Shown here: positions 22,677 through 33,855 of the stretch, piece after piece | Numbering within the stretch: the stretch's first letter is position 1 | How the letters are laid out: the number at the start of each line of letters is the position of its first letter | Assembly: GCA_011032825.1 (NCBI GenBank) | Contig: JAADJZ010000009.1 | Location: 372,001-436,000, forward strand | From: Massariosphaeria phaeospora | Lineage: Eukaryota > Ascomycota > Dothideomycetes > Pleosporales | DNA length: 64,000 nucleotides | Reading direction: 5' to 3' | Notes under the pieces: generated by a model | Database searches by the model: none | Told to the model about the DNA's origin: nothing | The model's input: the letters and a program-made list of their open reading frames with translations, nothing else | Made by a program: the position numbers and the translations under genes

Positions 22677-25600
22677 TGTTTATGTTGCGTGATAGTGGTG
22701 TGCTTGGGAGGCGTTGGAGACGGACATGGGGTGATGTACGTGCTCTGGTGGGCTGGTGGGCTGACTCAGGCATCGGAGGGCATCGGGATGGTTGATCTCG
22801 CTTCCGACCCCCGTGCCGGTGTTGTTTGTCTGCTAACCTGATGCCACCGACAGCCGGCAATGGGCGCTTTGTGGTTTGCAGTCAGTTGCCATTCTCGTCT
22901 GCCGCCAGATACCGGACTCCCACCAGCATCAGGCGAGTCTTGAGCAGAACCATGCACCACTCGCGATTAATGGCCGCTGGTACACCACGCTGAGCCTGCT
23001 GCTGCCGCCGCGACGTTGTTTGTTGGTAGCTGAAGCATGCCGCTGCTCGTCGTGTGCTCAGTAGCCTTCGATATTGCTAGCAATATACGTTGGCTTATGC
23101 ATGCGTTCTATCTGCCCAGTATCGACTGCAGGCTCTAGGCCTGCGAGATGATGCAGCGCTGTATCGTATTGCGGGCTTGCGCACACTATACTGGCCCGAG
23201 ACGCTCAGTCGGTGCCGCGCAAGGCATCTAGTCTACCCAGCAGCCCCCGAGTGGCAGGCGCGAGGCCGGCCACAGAGCGCGGGCGGTGGTCGACAAAGTT
23301 TCGAAATAACGATTTGTGCGTTTCAATGTGTTTGGCAAAAGCTGGGTGCGCGCGGCGACGTCTGCGCCGCGTCCGTTGCGCTTTTGTGGGGAATATCTCA
23401 GCCACGCAAATCCTGCGCCGCGGGCTTGCTGCTGTATTGGATCGGCGTCGGCGTCGTCTCGTTTCGTCGTGCGGGCAAACACGACGGGCCTGGCCTGGAC
23501 AACACCGACCTCGATGGCGTGCTGGGCACCGTGTCGGAGAGGGGTTCTGTCGAGATAGGACGACGACACCTGAGGACTGCACAGTGCATAGTGCGCAGCG
23601 GGACTGGGCCCATGGTTCGTTCCTGCCTGGCGGCCATCCGCGCCTGCTGCTTCTCGCCATCCGCGCCTGCCTCTCCCCCAGACGCACAGACGGCGCCGTG
23701 GGGGTCGCCGCTAGTCCGTGCGCTCGCTAGCGAATGGCCCTCCGACCTCAGCATGCAAGTCACCTCCAATGGCGCGCGCGCTCCACCAAATCCTGCAGCG
23801 GCCCTGCAACACCTACACCTGCAGCGGCCAGGAATGCAGCATCCTGGAGCTCCTGGGCCAGCCGGAATCGTTATTTCGCTTGCTCTGGCTCATTGCTCAT
23901 GCTCATGCTCATGCTCCGTGCTCCGTGTGCATTCGGGCAGTCCTGGAGAGCGCGCTTCGAGGCAGCGGCGCAAGCCATGGACAAGCCAACACTCCACCGC
24001 ACGCGAACAGGCGTTTCCGGGCTGCGCGCAATATTGCTTCGCCTCAGCCGAACCCCAAGATCAGGACGAGTTCGACTCCGGGGGTCCAGGTTCGGCCTGC
24101 ACTGGCCTGATTGGAGCAGGGCCGCTGCAGGCGCTGAGAGGGTGAAGCGAGCCACTGAAGTCGTCTCTGCACCATGCGTCTGGTAATCTCGCAGCTCACC
24201 CATCGAATCGTCTCGTCCGCGGCGGATATGGCCCCAAATTATGTTGAGGAATTGAGGAGTTGCAGCCGCCCCCAGGTACAACGGCGGCGGCAGTTGGTAC
24301 ATGGAAGAGTTGGATACATGTTGAGTCTGTGCCATGGCGTGGCAAAACGCCATTTGTCGCTCTCCAACAATGCAGCTCAGCTCGGCGCGCGAGCTTCTCC
24401 AGCGGGATCGGCTATCGTTGTTGCCGGGCGTCTGTACAATCATAGTCAATGGCCTACAGGACGAAGCACCTGGCCTTTCCACCTTTCTCGGGTTTGCGTA
24501 GGCCTGTTCGCGCATACGTAAGATGAACAGCTACACTCAGCTACTCACCTCGGCAACGATGTTACTACGTTAGAGCTAATAAGACGGGAGAGACAGCGTG
24601 CGGGACGCATCATCCGTGGATAGCATTCGGGTGGGATAGACACTACCGTGGTTGTAGCAGCTGCCTGAGCACATCATCTTGCGTGTCAAGCGCGAGTCTT
24701 CTGCCAGAACCATGGACAGTCCCGCCAGAGTCGATGGTTCGCAGTACAGGCTAGAGAGTAGAGACACGCTGCAGTCCAGCTAGAAGTAGTCTGCATAGAA
24801 GTGGGGACTCGAGTTTGCCTTTTACATTCCTTCTTGCTCGACATCGCTTCTCTCCCCGAGGTGAGAATCAACGCTGTATCCGTACTCCGTATGTAAAGTC
24901 GGGCGGAGGAGCAAGCGCTGCATAGTCGTCCGCTTTTGCCCACCTGCAGGGCTGAGACCGTAAGACGGAGTGCCCCTGCAGTGCAGTGAGCAAAGGCTGA
25001 GAGTGCCCATCGCCAAACCCGCTTGAGTGAGTTAGTCTGGCTGACGACGATCGGCCTCAAGTCTGGGGTGCATTCGGGTGCGCGCTGGAGGGAGTGCCTA
25101 TAGGTCGAAGGTGAGTAATGAGTGGCCGGCCGAGGTGAGAACTGGCTGCGGTGGCAGAGGGGAGAGGGGAGAGGAGGACCAGTTGCGTCGGCGTCATGGA
25201 CCACGCAGCACGCATTGCCGTTGCCGACCAGGCGGGCGATGCTGGGAAAAGTACAGCCAGCCCCTCATGACCGCTGAAACCGATATCTGGCTCTCCCTTT
25301 TGCGAGCACCGTCGTGCTGATAGAGCTAGTCCCGTACCTACATTTGCACGTTGGGGTCATCCGTCCGTGTCCGGCGCAGGGCAGGCCAGGTGACAAGCGA
25401 CGCCGAAAACCTACTCTGGGGCACGGCGTCTTGGTCATCCAGCTCGCAGCGCGGTGTCACAAGGCAGGACTTGCTCGATGATGATGCTGGCTCGGTGGCG
25501 GCTAGGCTGCATCGGTCGCGGTGGTGCAATGTGGTGAACGGCAAAGGAGGGGGTGCCATGCGGTCGAGCGTACGGCGGCTCGAATTAAATGGCGCTTGGC

Positions 25601-26018
25601 GTTCTGCGGGCAATTCAGCGAGGCGTGTGCGCAGGCTGGGCGTGGGACTGCTCCGTGCAGCATCGCCCGCCCGCCCGCGCCCGTGATAGGCTGGCGGGCT
25701 GCAGACGCGAAGGTGCCTGAGCGTCGTCTTTAATACATCCCCTTCCCGTTCTCCACACCCTGCCGTCTGCTGGTCCTTCCGCTGAACACACTCCGAACCC
25801 TCCATGACTCTTGTCTGAGACCGCACTTCTGCTCCTGCCCGCTGTCTCGCACCACCACCACCATACATACAGACCCTCTCTCCCGCCCCAACAAGGCCAC
25901 TACACACACACTACCTCACCCGTCAACTTGCTCTGCTCCCCGTCAGCTCCACTCGTCTTCTCTCGCCCACCGACCCACCGACCTACCCACTCTTCATCCC
26001 AATCCCCTCGTCTCTGCT
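22677..26018. other. 3.3-kb gene-free region upstream of ECL1
   Basis: GC-rich, low-complexity DNA, with many overlapping frames open on both strands because stop codons are rare, but none shows a domain, a plausible start and normal composition together. A GCTCAT-type short repeat lies near 23899-23935. The last ~280 bp (25740-26018) is strongly C/T-rich, the usual look of a fungal transcription start and 5' leader, and includes a four-codon upstream ORF at 25804-25818. A noncoding RNA cannot be excluded. Confidence 0.5.
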
Positions 26019-26528
26019 ATGGCTTCCCAGATGGAGTGGTCCCACGACTTCTGCCTCTCCTGCGACCGCCAGATCGCCGAGGGCGGTGCCTACTGCTCGC
26101 AGGCCTGCCGTCTGGCCGATCTGGAGAAGGCTGGCAGCACAGAGCCGCAGCTGCCCGCACAGCTCTCGTCGTCTGCCTCGTCGTCGACGTCGTCGACACA
26201 AGGATTCTATCTCCCGCCAGCCGTCAACTTCTCCGCCTTCAAGACGTCCTCGTCGTCAAGGGGATACGACATGGGCCCCTCGAGCCCGAGCCACTACTAC
26301 CCGACAGCAAACGGCTCCTATTTCGCACCAGCAGCGTCTGCTTCGGCAACCGCCTCCAGGCAATCACAGCATCGCAGCCTGACCCCTTCGTCGTCACGGT
26401 CCTCACTGGCATCGGCGACGTCTCAGTCCACATCAGGCATCTCGGCCCAGGCTGCGAGCCAGCTCAACAGCTATGTGCGATCGTTTGACCAAGTACGGGA
26501 CATGAAGAGGCGGTACACGCAGTACTAG
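26019..26528 (+). CDS. ecl1: Ecl1-type small zinc-binding regulator
   Basis: Single-exon gene of 169 aa. The N-terminus WSHDFCLSCDRQIAEGGAYCSQACRLADLE is the hallmark of the Ecl1/2/3 family, with four cysteines arranged C-x2-C and C-x3-C that bind zinc. In fission yeast these small nuclear proteins extend chronological life span and respond to nutrient and metal starvation downstream of TOR. The rest is a Ser-rich, probably disordered tail with runs of serine codons, ending in a conserved-looking helix QLNSYVRSFDQVRDMKRRY. It stands alone, with more than 3 kb free on the 5' side and 5 kb on the 3' side, and has a pyrimidine-rich leader. That suggests heavy transcriptional control, though this is inference. 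Confidence 0.9.
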   Translation: MASQMEWSHDFCLSCDRQIAEGGAYCSQACRLADLEKAGSTEPQLPAQLSSSASSSTSSTQGFYLPPAVNFSAFKTSSSSRGYDMGPSSPSHYYPTANGSYFAPAASASATASRQSQHRSLTPSSSRSSLASATSQSTSGISAQAASQLNSYVRSFDQVRDMKRRYTQY

Positions 26529-29500
26529 ATGCCACTTCCCTCCGTTTCCGCACTTTGCAACCATGTTTCGGCGTTCCGATTTTTCACGACCATCACCGAG
26601 TACGGACCGAGTCACTGGAAAGAGGAGTTTTCTTGCACCACTACTTCGACTGTCTCTCTACCTGCATATGTCTCGGCGCCACATCCGCTGGGGGTCCAGC
26701 GGTGTTCTACGGAGTTCACTGCTTCTCTTGTGGCCATCACATGACCACCCCGCCTACGTTTCACCCTTGTATATCCACGCGGATCTTTTCTCCTATGTCA
26801 TTTTCTCCTAATCCACACGGCGGTGTAACAAAAAGTATTCATATCCCTTTGCTGTTTTGATTCGGGAAGCATCCAAGAGGGCATCCATGTGCGGCTGCGC
26901 TGTTGTCGGTTGTGCAGCAGTTTTGTGTTATTATGGGAGCTTCTCTGCTAGGTGTTGGATGCGAACTGGGCCGCTTGGGGGAATTGAGACATGGATGGAG
27001 CTCGGGCATATGTGTCCATCTACGGCGACTGTAGCCGTTAGGCTGGATATCCCTCTCACTCTTACGAGACCTGTGGAACGATGCGTCTTTATTTCCGCTC
27101 TGCATAGTCTCTAGGTAGCTACTGCCACAAGGCACAAACAAGTTGAAACAACGAATCGAAACCCGCGCTGTGGGCTCATGGCGACAAGACCCAAACACTC
27201 GCCTTCCCAGTGCACCTATCTTCGTGACGTCTCAAGACTCGTCACCGACTACCTAGTACAGTGCCAACCTAAAACATGTCTCACTGCTATGGGCGCAAGC
27301 CCTGGCCGCCTCCCTCAACGGCTCTCCCACGTGACGAGGGTGCCCCAAACGTCGTCCATGGTTTTGAGTGGCTCCCTTGCCTTGCCACCTTTCCACCCCG
27401 TCTGGTGCACGATAACGCAGCCACGCACTCATCGGAGCGCCTTGGGACTAGCGATGGGGCGACGAGCAGGGCCTGGCCGCACCCCAGTCGACGGGGCTTG
27501 TTCATGGCGCACATAAACTTTCGCTGTGTTGCGACATACTTGGCGACAGCTGGACGGCCCCGGCGCTGGCTTTCGCGGACGTCGGATGCTCTCTTTTGCG
27601 ACGCCAAGGGAAATCTTTTCTTCAGGCCAGATGCTCCCAACTGGAGAGAAGCACACGAAATTTTCCATTGAGAAGACGGCACGACCAGCAGCTGGACGGG
27701 ATGGGCCGTATTGCTTGCTCGCCTACCTACCCATTATTACCGCTGCTGGAGCTGCATTATCGCATCGCACCGCACAACTTGCCGCGATGCCCTTGACGAC
27801 CTGCCCCCTCCTGCTACTCGATAGCGACCCACGCCGATTCCACTCCCCCCAGACCAGGCCGTAGCGGCGGCGCGAAGTCTGCAACGCGGTCTCATGGCCA
27901 GCTCGCACTGGCTGGACACGATGCAGCACGATGCAAGCACGATGCAGCAGCGGGTGGGTCCCCTCGACGGGGCGCATCCTGAGTCGCGCAGCTTGGCTTC
28001 CCCGCAGCCTGCTTGCTCCCGTCCATGGCGAACCGGCAGGGAGCACCCTCGCAGCAAACAAGCAGGCAAGCAAGCAAGCAAAAAGCAATCATCCCACTCC
28101 GCCAGCCGGCGAATCGTCATGTGGCATCGAGAGGGAAAAGAGGGGTTGCGTTCTCCTTGATTCAAGATCGGCGGATGGTTGCTTCGTGATGGCGCAGTCG
28201 GGTGAGACACCACTGGCGGATGAACACTACTGATGGGCGACAGCCACAACACCATCTCGCGGTATCTCCTCACGGTGGCGTGTATCGCGAGCCGTGACCG
28301 GCGAGCTCGTCGGCAGCAGCCCGCCGTTGATTGTGGAGCGGCCAGGTTTTTTGCTTGTGGCGCCGACGCAGACTGCCCGGCGCCCATTGCGCGAGAACGG
28401 ACTGGTGGACTGCCGCCCAGATCGGATGTTTCCGGACTGGCAGAGTCTGACTGTCTGACTGCCAGACTGCCAGACTGCCAGTTTTCCAGCTTTCCAGCTT
28501 TCATCCGTCGGGTCGTGCGAATTGCAGACATTGTTCCTGCAGCTACTACCGCTGGTAGGCAAATCACACCACCTCGCGCCATATGTTGAGGACTCGTTGC
28601 TATCGTTAGATCATCGTCTCCAAGTGCCCAGTCCTGAGTCCTGACTCTTTGCTCTGCGTCGCGAGGCCCGACTACGGCCAGAGTTCCCTCTGGCGGCAGC
28701 GGCTCGGCTCAGCTGCTCTCCGACTACCAAATTCATCGCATCCAGGCCTCTACCCGCGCAAGGAACTCCTGTTCTCATCTCGCCCGTCGCCAGCACCTGC
28801 ATCCGCTGAAAATCTCAGATAGGGGCGGGACGGATCACGTCTCGCTAATCTTGGGCCTGCCGCATCAGGCACATCCGATGCAGGAGCAAAGCATTGAGGC
28901 TCTGGGCGTTCCTACCCGCACTCGTGGATACATACATCCCTCGCGGAAATTTCCAAATCTCGGTCTACTACCCAATTCCTGCATGCGCTCAGAGGTTCCG
29001 GAAGGATCATCAGGCTTACTCGGCCTCGTCCCTCTGGGCCTAGCTTCACGCCGAAGCAAAGATTATCTATCTACACTTTGAAACGTACGCGGTCTGACCA
29101 CCTTGTAGCCCAAGCCTCGCATATCTCACGGCACTCTACTTTATGTCCGACAATCGCATAATGAGCTCGCTCCGTTCCGAGAGACGGGCCAGATACAGCA
29201 ACTAAGATCGATCGTAGCCCGGTCAAATCACGTCTCGTAGGGGTAAAAAATAATGGGCACGGCCGATTTAACGTCATGACTCCCAAATCGGATTCCGCCT
29301 TCATCACGCCGTTTCCGCCCAAAGGCTTATGTTTGACTCATCACACAAACAATGCCAGCCACAACTGCGCCGAGCAGTCGTGACGTAAAGAAAAAATCCC
29401 CTTCTTCTCCCTCTAACCTACTTCAACGACACCCCACGCTTCTAAGCGTATGATATCTGCCACCTTGCATAGAGTTTCAGGCACGGACACGCGACCACCA

Positions 29501-30089
29501 AGGGGAATGTTCTTCGGCCAAACAAGCCGATGTCCCTCATCACACCTCCTAGCTTCCAACTACCATCTTGACTAGCTCCAGCCATTTCTGAGAATCTCGA
29601 GAAGGGCTTGGTGCCCACGCACATCAGCATCACTCAGCACTCCCTGGCGCTAACACCATCACCTCACATACCGGCGTATCAGCCAATCGAACGCGAACCC
29701 ACAGAAGAGTCAGCGGGTCGATCCGGCACAAATACCTTCAGCTCAAGCCACTATCCACCTCTCCGTCTAGATTCGTAGCGCGGCCGATGCCTAGGCTTGC
29801 GGCTATCTTCGATCGCATTTGGCAATGTCCATGTGTTCCATGGCGTTTGGCCGATTACCATGGCTGAATTCACCCCTCTCTGAGTAATGTGCATTCCGTG
29901 CTCGGCCCTCCAGTCCATCGTCCTTGACGACATGAATAATGACCCCGTGTGCTTCGGCCATCTTCTAGACATTAACAGGCACCCCAGTTAAGCAATCCCT
30001 GGCACCCCAGTCAACTAATCAGGCAAAGCGAGCTGACCAACGCGCGTACTAAACTGTTTCGCCTACTCATGTATTCTTATCATCCCCAG

Positions 30090-30245
30090 CGTAGGCACCC
30101 ACAGAGGCACCCACAGGCACCCACAGAGGCACCCACTAAGGCACCCACAAAGGACAAAGGCACCCACAGAGGCACCTACGAAGGCGCTACAGAGGCACCT
30201 GCAGAGGCAGCAGAAGCAGCGGCAGCAGAGGCAGCAGAGACATCG
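30090..30245. repeat. 12-bp-type minisatellite (GGCACCCACAGA)
   Basis: Tandem units of about 12 bp built on AGGCACCCACAG, shading into GAGGCAGCAGAA units at the end. The plus strand reads as a short Pro/Thr/Ala repeat peptide, most likely chance. Confidence 0.85.
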
Positions 30246-30465
30246 TGTGCCTCTAAGATAACTCTGTACTGAGGTGCCCGTTAACAACTCCCGTATGTAT
30301 CCACTTCCGTGTTACTCCAATCTCTTTACAACCTTGTAGGTTCATTCGTCGGCAGGGAAATCCCCACCGCGTCTAATGCGAGAGATTAACATGGTCTTGT
30401 TGGGGGGGTAGAGTTTGGTCCGATGAGCCGTGTTCCAATGGTCGTTTAGGTAGAAGTGACCATGG

Positions 30466-30565
30466 AACAGTGCACCAACGGTTTCTGCCTCGTCGCCTCT
30501 TCAACTCGCTTAGGTAGAACAGTGCACCAACGATTTCTGCCTCGTCGCCTCTTCAACTCGCTATC
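30466..30565. repeat. 52-bp tandem duplication
   Basis: AACAGTGCACCAACG followed by a nearly identical segment begins at 30466 and again at 30518, differing at about one base. It is followed directly by a pyrimidine tract of TTTTTC units at 30570-30602. Confidence 0.85.
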
Positions 30566-31667
30566 TCTCTACTTTTCTTTTTCTTTTTCTTTTTCTTTCT
30601 CTCTTCGACTGTGTTGCTATCTTCTCACGACGCATCTACGCTAAGATGTCATTAGAGAAGCTATACAACATTAAACAAAAGCTGCTTACTACCCTCGCGA
30701 AATCGCCTCCACCTCTACGGGCGTCCCCTCTATAAAGGTAGTATACGTACTACCGTAGTGAGTAAGATTTAAATAACTCTACTTAATCGTAGCTGAGTAG
30801 TCAACACCTGCCTAAGCGCTATCCTCCTAAGACACCCGCTGTCCGCCATACTGTACAGAGGGTGAGATCGACAAATCTGATGTCCACTAGATTACTCGCC
30901 CCACAGAATCGCTAACAACCTCCGGTTAGCCAAATGCGAATGTGGGGTGAGTATGCGGTATCGATTGTAACAGCCGCGGTTGGTGTTGGTGTTAGGTTGG
31001 CGCCTGTCCTATTGCGGCCCGCATTGGGATAAGGATAAAAGTTTGCGCGAATGCTCAATAGGCACTGAGAGTTGGTGCGGAAGATAGTGAAGAGGCTGGG
31101 TGGGTCACTTGGTTAGTGGTGGGGTCTCTTAATTAGTGTTGGATGGGGGAATAGGTGGGTGATTTGGCGGAAGGGATAAGGGTCTCGACGTCTCGTGCGC
31201 ATCTCTAGCCATATGTGCTCGACGTCTGTTTGATAGCGGCATAGTAGTTTGCTAGCTTGGGTCTTGCTAGATGTGAGTCGTTTGCATAGGCTTAGCCATT
31301 TAATAATGTAGCGTGTGCGAGGTAGAAGTGGGCTAAAAGACATTCACGCATCTAATCAGGTAACGCAGCTTAATTACTAATTAGACTCTACTCCACGGAG
31401 CAGTTCTATGCCTTCTGGAACAACTCTACTCAATTTCGTTTGCACTAACAGATTACTAGCTGGGTGTTGGGTTGGTGAGTTACCCCCTAGCACAGGTATC
31501 CTTAGCCGTCTTAACCTGTTGTTGGGGAGGTGTGACCGCTGGGATGGTTGCAGTGCGTATGAGTACTTTCAGATAAATCATAAGTACTTTACATGAACGA
31601 TCTTTTCGTTTACTTCACTATTACTACTCATTTCAATCGTTTGCGTTTCGCGCAGCCTTTCCTTACG

Positions 31668-32746
31668 ATGCGTTTGCCTACAAGCACTCTATACCTAGCA
31701 GTTTTCTGTTTGTTCTGTTCATGGACTCAAGCTTACTTGGTATCTGCAAATACTTGTTCTGACCCCACGATTGCTCTTATTACTAGTTCGATGAAGCGGA
31801 TTTTCGACGCAACAGAGCATGTGAAAAACGGAATTTCACAGCCTCTACAAGGAGACGATACTAACCAGAGATTATACATGGGCGCTACTGAAACTTCGTT
31901 TCACAATCTATCAGGTTAGCAGTATTCCTACCTGTTTGCTGATTCCTAATCTTGTTCTAATCTGTCGACAGAGAACGCCCGACAGATTCACAATAAATGG
32001 GACTGGACACGTCAAACTGGCAAGATGGTCAACAGTCTTGTTTTCACTTGCAGAGAAAGCCAATATGCTCCTGCTAGCAACTGGGTAGGAAACCAATGGA
32101 AGGTAACGAGAGAGAAAGGGACGAAGGGAACGTTCAAGGGTCCCAGTTATGAGGCTGCCGACCAGGAGAGAACGCTCTGTGCCCCTAATGACATGATACA
32201 AACTCTTTTTAATGAGGCAAAGCTCATCATCGTCCTCTGCCAACCAATAAAAACGAAAATCCAGCAGGGGTATGAAGCCAACAAGGATATGGAATATTGG
32301 AATTATCTCCAAGACAATCTGAACGACGACCACCTTGTAAGAGAAATATTCCGGGCTTTGTACATGCACGTCTTTCCCGAGCATAGTAAGTTGAGTCCTC
32401 GCGTGCATGCGCGTGATGGTCTTAGTTGGTGGCTGACTCTATCTGCTCGTCTACAGCTGCAGCTATAGATGCGTATACAGGTTGGGCTGAGTGTGATGGT
32501 ATGCTGTTGGAGAAGGCACTCACCAATTTCTACTCGTTTGCGTATTCCACCTTAGGTACGGAAGACACCCGCTCTGTCTTGGCGCTTGCTAACAGGATAC
32601 TACGTATAGCCTTTTATTTTACCAAAACTAAACCTGGCTCTTTTTTTGTAGGAGGACACTATCTCGACTCTGAAGCGTATGAGTCGGTGGATAATTGCGT
32701 TATAGATTTCTCTGATCTGGACAAGATGTTCCAAAACGGGAGATAG
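31668..32746 (+). CDS. Secreted six-cysteine protein, candidate effector
   Basis: CDS is join(31668..31914, 31972..32385, 32457..32746), 316 aa. I do not recognise the family. The first ~23 residues (MRLPTSTLYLAVFCLFCSWTQAYL) form a clear signal peptide. The mature chain has exactly six cysteines (in NTCSD, FTCRE, TLCAP, VLCQP, AECDG, DNCVI), which could make three disulfides. There is no transmembrane segment and no HExxH zinc motif, so a metallopeptidase role is not supported. Both introns are GT-AG, and all joins keep frame. A third intron may exist at about 32602-32652 (GTATAG to a T-rich TTTGTAG), but the frame is open through it. The gene is isolated in repeat-bearing DNA, a typical setting for plant-pathogen effectors; that role is inference. 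Confidence 0.7.
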
Positions 32747-33855
32747 TGCATGCATGATGATGGAGAGAGATCTTTGGTGTGTGTGTGTGAAGAGATGAGG
32801 AGGATGAAAGAAGCAAAGGTCTTAAAGGAGTTATCTAGATGAATTATAGTTCTGAGAGTGCGGCTTTACAAAACGAAGCGCCTACTTAGCTTACGCTGAA
32901 ATCAAACAAGGCTCATCGCAGAAAGTTTGAGCTTTGCGCAAAACTTCCCCATTGCTCTCAACTGTGCTCCGTCTATTACTACTATCCAATTCGCACTATC
33001 AAACCGTTTCCCCTAGCAACTAAGGAACGTTCCCCCTTCCCTTCATATTAATGCAGAGACGTCAAAATGGCCACCCATTCAGCTTCCACTGAACACAAAT
33101 GAGGCTCCCCTTGAGCATTCGCGCAAACTTTTATCATGCAGAGTCGTATATTTTAACCTCAGAGGTTCATTCGTACAAATGAGGTCAGTATGTCCATGTC
33201 AGTCAGATGAGCCTCGACAATCTCTGACTAGCCTTATGCCATATACTCTCTCTCCCTCTGACCGATGGGGGTGTGAACAGAACAGGTACCAAGCTTCAAC
33301 GACAGAACTGGTGATGCACACCCTGCGGAATGTTCGCATCATAGACTCGGCACCCATAGCACGACGACTGTATGTGATCAGTATACTTTGGGGCGAGTAC
33401 TTGTTCGATCAACACTAACTCGGTATATTCCGAAACTACATACTTTGCTAACCAGGCAGTCCGGCCCGATATGCAGGCGCTCGCTCACGCCTGGCATTCC
33501 CAAGTCCGTAGAATAATGTACACCAAAAAAGAAAAGAAAGGCAGACTGGATCGCTCGGGAGAAAACTCAGATTGTAGGAGCCAAGCGTACGTAGTAGAAG
33601 TCACGCCGAGCAACTCCGAAGGCGCACCCTCCATTGCAACAAGTCTGCATTCAGAGGCGTCAATCCGATCCAATCCACCACCGTAAAAGCCACAGAAGAA
33701 AAAAGAACACACGCCTATCTAGAAACGCCAAATAGGGACAAGTAGTTGCACATGTTCGGTGTCGCCAAGCTCTTCCGACGTCGAGTCATCCGTCAAACAA
33801 ATAATCAAGGCTTCTCAACTCAAACCTTCTTTTCTACTCGACCAAGTTCATGAAA
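32747..33855. other. Intergenic, 1.1 kb
   Basis: 3' side of the secreted-protein gene and 3' side of the disordered-protein gene. Short frames at 33179-33418 and 33471-33686 are not protein-like. Nothing else recognised. Confidence 0.4.

Larger units (their letters stand above)
26529..31667. other. 5.1-kb gene-poor, repeat-bearing region
   Basis: No intact gene could be supported. 26.5-28.8 kb is GC-rich with many chance frames. It contains short direct repeats: CAAG/AGCA units at 28058-28082 and GACTGCCA and TTTCCAGC units at 28441-28504. From about 29 kb the DNA becomes more AT-rich and holds minisatellites (listed separately), a 52-residue minus-strand frame at 29803-29961 that may be a gene remnant, and G/T-skewed DNA at 30.9-31.3 kb. 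The look is that of decayed mobile DNA, but no transposase or terminal repeat was recognised. Confidence 0.45.

Noticed and set aside
23090..24186. Overlapping open frames up to 351 residues on both strands
   Set aside because: The DNA is GC-rich, so stops are rare. Products are skewed in composition, without domains, and many frames are open at once.
27276..28582. Several 110-280 residue frames on both strands
   Set aside because: Same reason: GC-rich DNA with short direct repeats, no domain, no consistent start or splice structure.
28990..29010. Sequence resembling the 3' end of small-subunit rRNA (GGAAGGATCAT)
   Set aside because: Only a short match; flanking bases do not continue as rRNA or ITS.
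30069..30272. Repeat peptide of Pro/Thr/Ala
   Set aside because: A translated minisatellite with no signal peptide or flanking coding sequence.
31668..32746. Metallopeptidase of the deuterolysin type
   Set aside because: Overall size and cysteines suggested it, but no HExxH or downstream zinc ligand is present.
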